A DNA stretch of 59,799 bases from NCBI GenBank assembly GCA_947624995.1, contig CANQMS010000013.1, positions 1 through 59,799 of the forward strand, in the 5' to 3' direction. Made by a program: the position numbers and the translations under genes. Of this stretch, positions 43,885 through 52,827 are shown piece after piece (position 1 is the stretch's first letter; each line of letters opens with the position of its first letter). The notes beneath the pieces are model-generated. The model searched no databases and was not told the origin of the DNA. It was given only the letters and a program-made list of their open reading frames with translations. This DNA is from an uncultured Clostridia bacterium. GTDB taxonomy: Bacteria; Bacillota; Clostridia; Oscillospirales; CAG-272.

Positions 43885-46362
43885 TCACTTCCCCGTCGCT
43901 CGCCGCACGGCGACCACGCCCCCCGCCGTAATCGCCGCGTACACGCACATAAACACCGCCGCAAAAGCGAACACCGCGCCCGGTGCTCCAAACTCCGACG
44001 AGTTCACGAGCAGCCGCCCGCCGGCGAGCGCCGACGTGAAGTCGAAGCGGCGCATCACCTCAACGCCCATATACGACAGCGCGTAAGGCAACAGCGTCGG
44101 CAGCGCCACGACGAACAGCGTCTTCTGCGCGGAACGCACGAAGAACGACACGGCGCACGTCAGCGCCGACAGCATCACAAACGACACGACGCGCAAAGCC
44201 ACCGTGAGCGCGAAATATCCGCCCACCGTGATGTCCCCGCCGTAGTCCGCGTACGCGCCGAGCGACACGAGCGGCGCGCCGAGGACGCGCGGGAGGTCGC
44301 GCGTCATATATACGCCGACGGCGAGCTCCGCGGACAAAAACAGCACCGTTACCGCGAGCGACAGCGTGAGCACCGCGAGCGCCTTTGCCCGGAACGAGGC
44401 GCGCCTGCCGCGCACCGTCGCGCGCATGATGACCGAAAAGCTCTCGCCCGAGCCGCTCTTCACATAGTCCGCGTCGTACGCGCCCGCAAACAGAACAAAC
44501 AGCGCGATCAGCAAAAACACGTTCGTGCCGCGCCCGAGCAGGCGCGTCAGCATCGTCTCGGGGATGAGCCAGCTCCGGACGCCGACGCGCTCGCCCGCCG
44601 CCCGCCGATCCGCGATCTCCGGCGTCAGCACGGAGATCAGCGATCTTTCATTCCGGTACGTGTCGATCACGTCGAGGCGCGCGTTAAGCTCTTCCCGCGT
44701 GATCTTCCCGTCGACGAACTCGTCTATGGCTTCGAGCCGCCGCTCATTGTCCGCCTTGTACCTTACCTCCTCCGCGTGAGCGCTGAAGTCTTCGAGCCAG
44801 CCGTCCGTTATCTCTCCGAGCAGATGCTCGGAGACATATTCGTCGCGCGCCGATTCCGACTCGTACATCGGCTCGCCGTATACGGCGAACGCCTCCCACA
44901 CGGAGGCGGCGAGCAGCACCGCGACAGCGACGGCGGCTCCGGGCGTCAAAAGCTTCCGCAGCTCGAACAGAAAGAGCGATGTCCTGTACGTCCCGACGCG
45001 GCGGGCGCGCGGGCGCGCCTTGATGCCTTCGCCGTCCCGGTCCTTGCCTTTGCGGCGGCGGGCGGAGAGTACGCGCGGGTGCGGGACGGCGGAACGCCTG
45101 CCGCCGACGGCGACGGCGACCGCAGCCGACACGACGGCGACGGGAACGAACATCACGAGCGCGACATTCAGGACCGGATAAAAGTGCCCGGCGACGAAGA
45201 GCTCGTCATAATCAGTGAAGATCTTACCCGTCGTGATGCCGAACAGGTTCAGCGACAGCCACCTGCTGTACGACTCAAAGTAATTGACGGCGAGGCTCGC
45301 GATCAGGAGCGCCGCGCCCGCCGCATACGAGACGATGGGCGAGAACGTCAGCGACGCCGCGAGCGATACGAGGCACGCGAACACGAACGCGGCGAACACG
45401 CGGACGAGCATCACGACGACCGCGTACCCTCCCATCGAGAACAGATACGGACAGTCCGGTCCGAGCGCGGACTGCACGGGCTCGGACGCGGACGAAAATC
45501 CGAACGCGAAATAGCACGTCAAAAACACCGCCGCCGTCAGCACGAACACCGCGAACGCCACGGCGCAGAGCAGCGCCGTCAGCTTTGCCGCCGTCGTCAC
45601 GATCCGCCCGTTTTTCGACGTGCGGGTGACGGTGAGCGTCCCGCAGCGGCGCTCGTGTATGAACACGGCGCCCGCCGCGAGCGTTACGTACAGAAACACG
45701 AAGATGCCGAGCTCGTCAAAGTCGAAGAACTCCCCCCAGCCGTAAGGGCACGTCTTGCTCACGTGTACCTGCTCGCCCACGGCGGAGAACCGCTCGTAAA
45801 AGTGGAGCGCGTACTCGTACGCGGGCGTGTCCGTCGTGTGCCTGATCTCGAAGAGGCGGATATTTTTCTCCGCCGTCTTGACTATCTTCGAGAGCCTCCA
45901 GTCGAAAAATTTCTCATTGTCGATGTAAAACGCCCTGAGCTGAGCGATGACATCTCTGTCCGAGACCTTCGTCCCGTCCGAGCGGACGACGCCGAGCGTC
46001 GTATAGTCGAACTCCGCATAGATCGCCTGCGTACGCAGGTTGAATTCCTTATAATTTTCCTCGAGGTCGGGGTCCTTCCCCTCCGCCTTCATCTGCTCGC
46101 GAAGCGCCTCGATCGCTTCCCAGCACCGCTCATCCGCCGCCTCCACCTCCTCGATGATGGACGGGTCGCGCGCGCATCTTTCGGCGAGCGCCCTCATGCT
46201 GTCCTCGTACCGCCGATCGAGCGAGGCGGCGTCCGTCTTGTAATAAAACAGACCCGCGCACGCGGCGGCGGTGACCGCGAGCATGACCGCGAGATATTTT
46301 ATCCCGCAGAGCTTTCTTATCTCATATCCGACAAGTCGGAAAAAACAGCTTATCCTATTCAT
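43885..46362 (-). CDS. Double ABC-2-type permease, no ATPase encoded nearby
   Basis: 825 residues built as two tandem permease-like halves (about 1-435 and 465-825). Each begins with a motif like YEIRKL (residues 12-17) or FELRKLLTPG (about 470), then a helix, a large charged extracytoplasmic loop, and five further helices. This is the plan of ABC-2/ABC-type exporter permeases of Firmicutes. An ATPase partner would be needed and none is in the window. It begins 18 bp after the lipoprotein gene ending at 46381. The intergenic GAGGCGG element serves as its ribosome site. It is probably the last gene of the lipoprotein transcript. Confidence 0.8.
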   Translation of the reverse strand: MNRISCFFRLVGYEIRKLCGIKYLAVMLAVTAAACAGLFYYKTDAASLDRRYEDSMRALAERCARDPSIIEEVEAADERCWEAIEALREQMKAEGKDPDLEENYKEFNLRTQAIYAEFDYTTLGVVRSDGTKVSDRDVIAQLRAFYIDNEKFFDWRLSKIVKTAEKNIRLFEIRHTTDTPAYEYALHFYERFSAVGEQVHVSKTCPYGWGEFFDFDELGIFVFLYVTLAAGAVFIHERRCGTLTVTRTSKNGRIVTTAAKLTALLCAVAFAVFVLTAAVFLTCYFAFGFSSASEPVQSALGPDCPYLFSMGGYAVVVMLVRVFAAFVFACLVSLAASLTFSPIVSYAAGAALLIASLAVNYFESYSRWLSLNLFGITTGKIFTDYDELFVAGHFYPVLNVALVMFVPVAVVSAAVAVAVGGRRSAVPHPRVLSARRRKGKDRDGEGIKARPRARRVGTYRTSLFLFELRKLLTPGAAVAVAVLLAASVWEAFAVYGEPMYESESARDEYVSEHLLGEITDGWLEDFSAHAEEVRYKADNERRLEAIDEFVDGKITREELNARLDVIDTYRNERSLISVLTPEIADRRAAGERVGVRSWLIPETMLTRLLGRGTNVFLLIALFVLFAGAYDADYVKSGSGESFSVIMRATVRGRRASFRAKALAVLTLSLAVTVLFLSAELAVGVYMTRDLPRVLGAPLVSLGAYADYGGDITVGGYFALTVALRVVSFVMLSALTCAVSFFVRSAQKTLFVVALPTLLPYALSYMGVEVMRRFDFTSALAGGRLLVNSSEFGAPGAVFAFAAVFMCVYAAITAGGVVAVRRATGK

Positions 46363-46380
46363 AGTATCCGCCTCATATAC

Positions 46381-47769
46381 TTAATATACTTCTTCCCAAA
46401 GTATGTAATTGGTTGGTACGAGCACGTGCCACTCGCACGTTTTGAGGTCGAGTATGCACATATAATTGCAGCAGTCGCGGTCCTTCAGTTCGTCGTTGAG
46501 GTCGCGGTACTGCCTGCCGCCGAAAATGACATAATCGTCCGTGATGTCGAATGTTCCGAGCAGTGCATAGTGGAAGTTGTCGCTGTCTTCCACGCTTAAG
46601 TTCGTGCCGATATCCTCGCATACCTTCACGGTATTGCCGCTTTCGTGATCGTAACGGTACAGCGTCCCGCCGTCAAAGCAGAACGTCTTCCCATCCACCT
46701 CCGATTCAACGGTCGTACCCTTGTCCATCGTATATGTGTATGCTTCCGACTCCACGTAATGGTCGTAGTCCATCTTCGTGTAATAGAGATCTCCGTTGTG
46801 CGTTTTGAAAGTGCGCACCCCCTCGGCGACAAGGTGCTCGCCCGCGTCTATATCGGCGGCGTCAAGAACGTATATGTCGGAGATCATAGTAAATTCGAGA
46901 GTATAGCCATTTCCCTCGGTGTTTATGAACGCGTCTCCCTCGAACTTTTCCGGCACGCGGACGTTCCGTTCAAAATATATCATACCGTCGTCGATAAATC
47001 CTCCGAGGGTGTGCTTGTTTACCTGATATTCCGTCTCTTCTATACCGACGTCGTATTCTTCCCGCACATCGGAAAAGTCGAGGGCGCATGAGCATATCAT
47101 GTTGCGGTCCGTTATGTACCACACGCGTTCGTTCCATATGCCGAACATCTTCGTGCCAATGCCTACGTCCAGATATTCCGCCTTTCCCGTGACGGTGTCG
47201 AGCGACCCGATTTCTATGAACGGGCGGTCTATGAAGTTGCTTCCGAATGATGCCCAAATATACAGCTTCCCGCGATAAAACCACACTTCCGTCGCTCCCT
47301 TAAACTCTATCCGACCGATCTTCTTCGTTTCGCCTGTTTTTGCGTCAAACGAATATATATCTTCGTTGTTGCGACCGATCAAATATACGACGGGAAGTTC
47401 GCCCTCACGCTGTACGATGCAGACAGGGAAGACTCCGCCGAGCGGACATTCCGAGGCGGAATTGTGGTAGCATGTCGGGTCTTGACACGCATAATATGTG
47501 TCCCCCGGATAGTCAAGCAGCGTAAATGTGAGGTTGGGATATCCGGAAAGCGGATCGAAGCTGCTATAGTACACGCAGTCGCCGGCGAAGCATTTAGTAT
47601 GATACACGGTGTCATCATCAGCGTACGAATTCGGAGCTTCGTCTTTGTCACTGCCGTTTTCGCCGTCTGTCACATCGCCGGGATCCGTACCCGGCTCACA
47701 CGCGGCGAATACCGCCGCCAGCATGAATAGGACGGCAAGCAGCAAGCATACGAGTCTTGCGTGGTTCAT
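46381..47769 (-). CDS. Paralogous lipoprotein 1 (N-half type I, C-half type A)
   Basis: 462 residues. It has a signal peptide ending in lipobox AACEPG (Cys near residue 24), a short Asp/Gly-rich linker, then a repetitive beta-rich body with many aromatic, Gly and Asp residues and recurring D-x-x-Y-Y units. That suggests a beta-propeller-like fold (DUF5050-like). A conserved C-x4-C-x-H-x5-C motif (CQDPTCYH) lies near residue 95. Four close paralogues follow upstream. I do not know the function. The ATG at 47769 has AGGAGG eight nt upstream. Confidence 0.8.
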   Translation of the reverse strand: MNHARLVCLLLAVLFMLAAVFAACEPGTDPGDVTDGENGSDKDEAPNSYADDDTVYHTKCFAGDCVYYSSFDPLSGYPNLTFTLLDYPGDTYYACQDPTCYHNSASECPLGGVFPVCIVQREGELPVVYLIGRNNEDIYSFDAKTGETKKIGRIEFKGATEVWFYRGKLYIWASFGSNFIDRPFIEIGSLDTVTGKAEYLDVGIGTKMFGIWNERVWYITDRNMICSCALDFSDVREEYDVGIEETEYQVNKHTLGGFIDDGMIYFERNVRVPEKFEGDAFINTEGNGYTLEFTMISDIYVLDAADIDAGEHLVAEGVRTFKTHNGDLYYTKMDYDHYVESEAYTYTMDKGTTVESEVDGKTFCFDGGTLYRYDHESGNTVKVCEDIGTNLSVEDSDNFHYALLGTFDITDDYVIFGGRQYRDLNDELKDRDCCNYMCILDLKTCEWHVLVPTNYILWEEVY

Positions 47770-47791
47770 ATTTTTTACCTCCTTTTTTGTT

Positions 47792-49171
47792 TTAAGAAAC
47801 CGATCCCCACGGCACATCCGCCCTTTCGACGAGCACGCGCCACTGTCCCGTTTTGATGTCGAGCTGACAAATATAATTGCAGCAGTCGCGGTCTTTCAAT
47901 TCGTCGTCGAGGTCGCGGTACTGCCTGCCGCTGAAAAAGACGTAATCGTCCGTGACCTCGATGATCCCGTCCATCGAAACCGTGCTGATGTGGTTTTTCA
48001 CCACACTGAAATTCGTGCCGATATCCTCGCATACCGTCACGGTCTTGCCGCTTTCATGCTCGTATCGGTACAGCGTCCCGCCGTCAAACCTGTACGTCTT
48101 CCCGCTCCCGCTCGATTCAAATTCCTCGCCCTTGTCGACCGTATACGTATAAGTCTCCGATTCCTCGTAGTGGTCGTAGTCCATCTTCGTATAATATAGG
48201 TCGCCGTTGTGCGTTTTGAACTGGATCACTCCTTCGGCGACAAGGCGCTCGCCCGCGCCGATATCGTCCGCGTCGAGCATATATACGTCGGACACCATTT
48301 CATACATCAGGTCATAGCCGTCTCCCGATTCGTTTATGAACGCATCGCCCGCAAATTTTTCGGGTTCGCGGCAGTTACGTTCGAAATATATCACGCCGCT
48401 GTCGATAAAACCCCCGAGGGTGTGCCGGTTTACCCGATAATTCTTCTCCTCGATGCCGACGTCGTATTCTTCCCGCACATCGGAGAAGTCGAGGGCGCAT
48501 GAGCATATCACATTGCGGTCGGTTATGTACCACACGCGGTCGCCCCATATGCCGAGCATCCCTGTGCCTACATCCGAGTCAAAATATTCGGACCTCTTTT
48601 TGACCGTATCAAGCACGGCGATGCGCGCTCGGGCGCGACCCGGCTCCTTGCAAAAATTCGTATACATGTAGAGCTTTCCGCGGTAAAACCACGCGTCGTC
48701 TGCGCCCCTCGCGCCTATGCCCACCGGTATGTTGCCGACCCAGCGCAACGCGCCCGTTTCCGTATCGAATTCACTCACTTCTAAGGAGCTGGTTATATAC
48801 AGGACGGGCAAGCGCCCATCACGCATAACGACGCATAAAACACTACCGCCCACAAACGGGCAGTCTGAGCCAACACGATGATCACACGTCGGATCCGGGC
48901 AGGCGTGATACATATCCCCGGGATAGTCGAGCAGCGTAAATACGAGATGGCTCCCCCCGCCTCCGGCGTCTATCTGATTAAAATACACGCAGTCGCCGGC
49001 AAAGCATTCAGTATTATACACGGTGTCGTCATCGGCGTACGGATTCGACGTCTTGTCTTTGACTCCGCCAGTTACATCGCCGGAACCCTCGCCCGGTTCA
49101 CAAGCAGCGAATACCGCCGCCAGCATGAATAAGACGGCAAGCAAAAAGCATACAAGTCTTGTGTGGTTCAT
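47792..49171 (-). CDS. Paralogous lipoprotein 2 (most diverged)
   Basis: 459 residues. It shares the signal peptide and lipobox (AACEPG), the YADDDTVY opening, the C-x4-C-x-H-x5-C motif (CPDPTCDH) and the ITDRNVICSCALDFSDVREEYD core with the other four copies. The N-terminal half is clearly more divergent (FNQIDAGGGGSHLVFTLLD). It lacks the LYIW/IDRPFI segment of the others. It forms a unit with the small secreted protein gene that ends at 49311. The start at 49171 has an AGG-type site upstream. Confidence 0.8.
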   Translation of the reverse strand: MNHTRLVCFLLAVLFMLAAVFAACEPGEGSGDVTGGVKDKTSNPYADDDTVYNTECFAGDCVYFNQIDAGGGGSHLVFTLLDYPGDMYHACPDPTCDHRVGSDCPFVGGSVLCVVMRDGRLPVLYITSSLEVSEFDTETGALRWVGNIPVGIGARGADDAWFYRGKLYMYTNFCKEPGRARARIAVLDTVKKRSEYFDSDVGTGMLGIWGDRVWYITDRNVICSCALDFSDVREEYDVGIEEKNYRVNRHTLGGFIDSGVIYFERNCREPEKFAGDAFINESGDGYDLMYEMVSDVYMLDADDIGAGERLVAEGVIQFKTHNGDLYYTKMDYDHYEESETYTYTVDKGEEFESSGSGKTYRFDGGTLYRYEHESGKTVTVCEDIGTNFSVVKNHISTVSMDGIIEVTDDYVFFSGRQYRDLDDELKDRDCCNYICQLDIKTGQWRVLVERADVPWGSVS

Positions 49172-49202
49172 AGTTTTACCTCCGTTTGTAAAGCTGAGAT
49201 AT

Positions 49203-49233
49203 AAATATATGAGGCGGCTTTCCACATATATTT
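49203..49233. repeat. Intergenic hairpin element (copy 1)
   Basis: AAATATATG (49203-49211) and CATATATTT (49225-49233) form a perfect 9-bp stem around GAGGCGG-type sequence. The same element occurs at 54204-54234. It lies between a small secreted protein gene and the lipoprotein it precedes. Confidence 0.75.
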
Positions 49234-49310
49234 GTTATTTATACTTTACTATCCCTTATGCCACGCGTGCTCCGCCGGGATATCGCGGGCACGCGCTGAC
49301 TTTGCGTCGG

Positions 49311-49967
49311 TTAGTTCTGATGAGCGCAGTCGTATATGATCGTATTGTAATTTTCTGAAACTCCCGCATCCGGAATACTGTATGGAAATTCGGGGATTTC
49401 TGTATCAGGTACATATATCGCATTAACCTCGAAATTCTGCCAATACAGGAATCCGTAAGGGACATTATAACCCGAGCCATATTCCGTCATTTCAGATGCA
49501 GTAATTGCCGTACCGAAAAAAGAAGGACTCGTGTACTTATATCCTGTCGAAGTTTCAACGCTTGCGTCAAACAAAGATGCAATATTTATACTGCCCAGCT
49601 TTTTTTGGACACTTTGCAACGAATAATGATCTTTCGGCTGATAGTACTGCTGTATGTATAATATAAGACATGCATTTTTCGGAGGGTCGGGCAGAGCTTC
49701 CGTTTTGTTCCACTCAATAGTTACATATGCGGAAACTCTCTTTATCTCTCCATTGGTGCTGCTTGTTAAATTGACGGTCGGTTTCATATAAACCGTGAAC
49801 TCGACGTTGTAATTTCCCGCCTGATTCTGCATCATCGACGTGAAAGAATAATAAGACTTGTACGTCACCGTGCTACTGGCAGCAAATGCATTGACCGAAA
49901 ATAATGCGATCATTACAACAGCTGATACGAACGAGACGAATCTGATAAGATTTTTTCTTTTTTTCAT
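49311..49967 (-). CDS. Small secreted protein (paralogue a)
   Basis: 218 residues that I do not recognise. It has a Sec signal peptide with cleavage after AFA (about residue 30), then a mature part opening TVTYKSYYSFTSMMQNQAGNYNVEFT. The rest is rich in Ser, Thr, Tyr and Asn. It has no lipobox or anchor, so it is probably released or bound to the wall. A paralogue lies at 54310-54956. The DNA is visibly more AT-rich than that of the housekeeping genes. GGAGG precedes the ATG. Confidence 0.75.
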   Translation of the reverse strand: MKKRKNLIRFVSFVSAVVMIALFSVNAFAASSTVTYKSYYSFTSMMQNQAGNYNVEFTVYMKPTVNLTSSTNGEIKRVSAYVTIEWNKTEALPDPPKNACLILYIQQYYQPKDHYSLQSVQKKLGSINIASLFDASVETSTGYKYTSPSFFGTAITASEMTEYGSGYNVPYGFLYWQNFEVNAIYVPDTEIPEFPYSIPDAGVSENYNTIIYDCAHQN

Positions 49968-50022
49968 TTAAATGTCCTCCATTTTTTTGTTTTATTTATA
50001 TATGGCGAGCCGCCTCATATAC

Positions 50023-51363
50023 TTAAAATACTTCTTGCAAAGGTATGTAGTTAGTTGGTACAAGCACGTGCCACTCGCTTGTTTTGAGGTCGAGTATGCA
50101 CATGTAATTGCAGCAGTCGCGGTCTTTTAACTCGTCGTCAAGGTCGCGGTACTGCCTGCCGCTGAAAAGGACGTAATCGTCAGTGATGTCGAATATCGCA
50201 CATCCCCACGCGGTCCAGCCGAAGTTCGTGCCGATATCCTCGCATACCGTCACGGTATTGTCGCTTTCGTGGTCGTAGCGGTACAGAGTTCCGCCGTCAA
50301 ACCTGTACGTCTTTCCTTCCGCCTGTGATTCGTAGTTCGCACCCTTGTTCTTCGTATACGTATAAGTCTCCGATTCCTCGTAGTTGTCGTAGTCCAGTTT
50401 CGTATAATATAGGTCTCCGTTGTGCGTCCTGAAACCGAGCACTCCTTCGGCGACAAGGCGCTCGCCCGCGCCGATGTTGTTCGCGTCGAGAACGTATATG
50501 TCGGAGATGACCACAAAGTCGTCATTTGCGCGCGCGTCGTCCTCAAGCTTTTCCGGCTCACGTACGTTTCGTTCAAAATATATCATGCCGTCGTCGATAT
50601 ATCCCTCAAGAGTGTGATAATATGCCTGTTCCCCTATGCCGACGTCGTATTCTTCCCGCAAATCGGAGAAGTCGAGGGCGCATGAGCATATCACATTGCG
50701 GTCCGTGATGTACCACACGCGTTCGTTCCATATGCCGAACATCCTCGCGCGAACGCCTACGTCCAGATATTCCGCCTTTCTTGTGACGGTGTCGAGCGAC
50801 CCGATTTGTATGAACGGGCGGTCGATGAAGTTGCTTCCGAATAATGCCCAAATATACAGCTTACCGCGATAAAACCACACTTCCGTCGCTCCATTGAGTT
50901 CTATCCTTCCGATCCTCTTCGTTGCACCCGTTTTCGAGTCAAACGAATATAACGTATCGCCGCGACGGCTGGTCAAATATACGATTGGAAGCTCCCCTTC
51001 GCGCTGTACGATGCATCTGGGGTAAACTTCGCTGAGCGGACAGTCCGCGGCGGAGTTATGGTAGCATGTCGGGTCTTGGCAGGCGAAATATGTCTCCCCC
51101 GGATAGTCAAGCAGCGTGAATGTGAGGTTAGAATAATCGGAAACCGGTGAGTAGCTGCTATAGTACACGCAGTCGCCGGCGAAGCATTTAGTATGATACA
51201 CGGTGTCATCGTCAGCGTAAGGATTCGGCGCTTCGTCTTTACCTCCGCCCGTGCCGCTGTCGGAGTCCGTTCCGGGATCCGTACCCGGTTCACACGCGGT
51301 GAATACCGCTGCCAGCATTAACAAGACGGCAAACAGCAAGCATACGAGTCTTGCGTGGTTCAT
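50023..51363 (-). CDS. Paralogous lipoprotein 3 (N-half type II, C-half type B)
   Basis: 446 residues. The signal peptide and lipobox (TACEPG) match the other copies. The N-terminal half (CPLSEVYPRC, TSRRGDTLYSFDSKTG) is nearly that of copy 4, at 51403. The C-terminal half (GEQAYYHTLEGY to the end) is nearly that of copy 5, at 52828. It shares a 440-bp tract (50153-50592) with 52958-53397 in which I can find no difference. The Cys-His motif CQDPTCYH is present. Function unknown. Confidence 0.8.
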   Translation of the reverse strand: MNHARLVCLLFAVLLMLAAVFTACEPGTDPGTDSDSGTGGGKDEAPNPYADDDTVYHTKCFAGDCVYYSSYSPVSDYSNLTFTLLDYPGETYFACQDPTCYHNSAADCPLSEVYPRCIVQREGELPIVYLTSRRGDTLYSFDSKTGATKRIGRIELNGATEVWFYRGKLYIWALFGSNFIDRPFIQIGSLDTVTRKAEYLDVGVRARMFGIWNERVWYITDRNVICSCALDFSDLREEYDVGIGEQAYYHTLEGYIDDGMIYFERNVREPEKLEDDARANDDFVVISDIYVLDANNIGAGERLVAEGVLGFRTHNGDLYYTKLDYDNYEESETYTYTKNKGANYESQAEGKTYRFDGGTLYRYDHESDNTVTVCEDIGTNFGWTAWGCAIFDITDDYVLFSGRQYRDLDDELKDRDCCNYMCILDLKTSEWHVLVPTNYIPLQEVF

Positions 51364-51402
51364 ATTTTTTCCTCCGTTTTTATGGCGAGCCGCCTCATAT
51401 AT

Positions 51403-52788
51403 TTAAAATACTTCTTGCAAAGGGATGTAGTTGGTTGGTACGAGCACATGCCACTCGCTTGTTTTGAGGTCGAGTATGCACATGTAATTGCAGCAGTCGC
51501 GGTCTTTTAACTCGTCGTCGAGGTCGCGGTACTGCCTGCCGCCGAAAATGACATAATCGTCCGTGATGTCGAATATTCCGAGCGATGTATAGTAGGAATT
51601 GTCGCTTGATTCTACGCTTAAGTTCGTGCCGATATCTTCGCAGACGGTCATGTTTTTGCCGCTTTCGTGATCGTATCGGTACAGCGTCCCGCCGTCAAAC
51701 CTGTACGTCTTTCCTTCCGCCTCCGACTCGAAGCTCGTACCCTTGTTCTTCGTATACGTGTATGCTTCCGACTCCACGTAATGGTCGTAATCCATCTTCG
51801 TGTAATATAGGTCCCCGCTGTGCGTTTTGAAAATGCGCACTCCCTCGGCGACAAGACGCTCGCCCGCGCCGATATCGTCCGCGTCAAGAACGTATATATC
51901 GGAGATCATAGTAAATTCAAGAGTATAGCCTTCTCTCTCGGTGTTTATGTACGCGTCTCCCTCGAATTTTTCCGGCACGCGGACGTTCCGTTCAAAATAT
52001 ATCATGCCTTCGTCGATATATCCCTCAAGAGTGTACTCGTTTGTTCGGTACGTCGTCTCATCTATGCCGACGTCGTATTCTTCCCTGATATCCGAAAAGT
52101 CGAGGGCGCATGAGCATATCATGTTGCGGTCCGTGATGTACCACACGCGTTCGTTCCATATGCCGAACATCCTCGCGCGAATGCCTATGTCCAGATATTC
52201 CGCCTTTCTTGTGACGGTGTCGAGCGACCCGATTTGTATGAACGGGCGGTCGATGAAGTTGCTGCCGCTAGACCAAATATACAGCTTCCCGCGATAAAAC
52301 CACACTTCCGTCGCTCCCTTGAGTTCTATCCTTCCGATCCTCTTCGTTGCGCCTGTTTTCGAGTCAAACGAATATAACGTATCGCCGCGATGGCTGGTCA
52401 AATATACGATCGGAAGCTCCCCTTCACGCTGTACGATACATCTGGGGTAAACTTCGCTGAGCGGACATTCCGCGGCGATGTTATGGTAGCATGTCGGGTC
52501 TTGACAGGCGAAATATGTCTCCCCCGGATAGTCGAGCAGCGTAAATGTGAGGTTGGAATATCCGGAAAACGGGTCGAAGCTGCTATAGTACACGCAGTCG
52601 CCGGCGAAGCATTTAGAATGATATACCGTGTCATCATCGGCGTACGGATCAGGCGCTTTTTCTTTGTCCCCGCCCGTGCCGCTGTCGGAGTCCGTTCCGG
52701 GATCCGTACCCGGCTCACACGCGGTGAATATTGCCGTCAGCATGAATAAGACGGCAAGCAGCAAGCATACGTGTCTTGCGTGGTTCAT
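51403..52788 (-). CDS. Paralogous lipoprotein 4 (N-half type II, C-half type A)
   Basis: 461 residues. Signal peptide and lipobox (TACEPG) as in the others. The N-terminal half is type II (CPLSEVYPRC, TSHRGDTLYSFD). The C-terminal half is type A (PEKFEGDAYINTE, TYTKNKGTSFES), like copy 1 at 46381. The Cys-His motif CQDPTCYH is conserved. It lies between copies 3 and 5 with only about 40 bp on each side, carrying the shared TATGAGGCGGC element. Confidence 0.8.
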   Translation of the reverse strand: MNHARHVCLLLAVLFMLTAIFTACEPGTDPGTDSDSGTGGDKEKAPDPYADDDTVYHSKCFAGDCVYYSSFDPFSGYSNLTFTLLDYPGETYFACQDPTCYHNIAAECPLSEVYPRCIVQREGELPIVYLTSHRGDTLYSFDSKTGATKRIGRIELKGATEVWFYRGKLYIWSSGSNFIDRPFIQIGSLDTVTRKAEYLDIGIRARMFGIWNERVWYITDRNMICSCALDFSDIREEYDVGIDETTYRTNEYTLEGYIDEGMIYFERNVRVPEKFEGDAYINTEREGYTLEFTMISDIYVLDADDIGAGERLVAEGVRIFKTHSGDLYYTKMDYDHYVESEAYTYTKNKGTSFESEAEGKTYRFDGGTLYRYDHESGKNMTVCEDIGTNLSVESSDNSYYTSLGIFDITDDYVIFGGRQYRDLDDELKDRDCCNYMCILDLKTSEWHVLVPTNYIPLQEVF

Positions 52789-52827
52789 ATTTTCCCTCCG
52801 TTTTTTATGGCGAGCCGCCTCATATAC

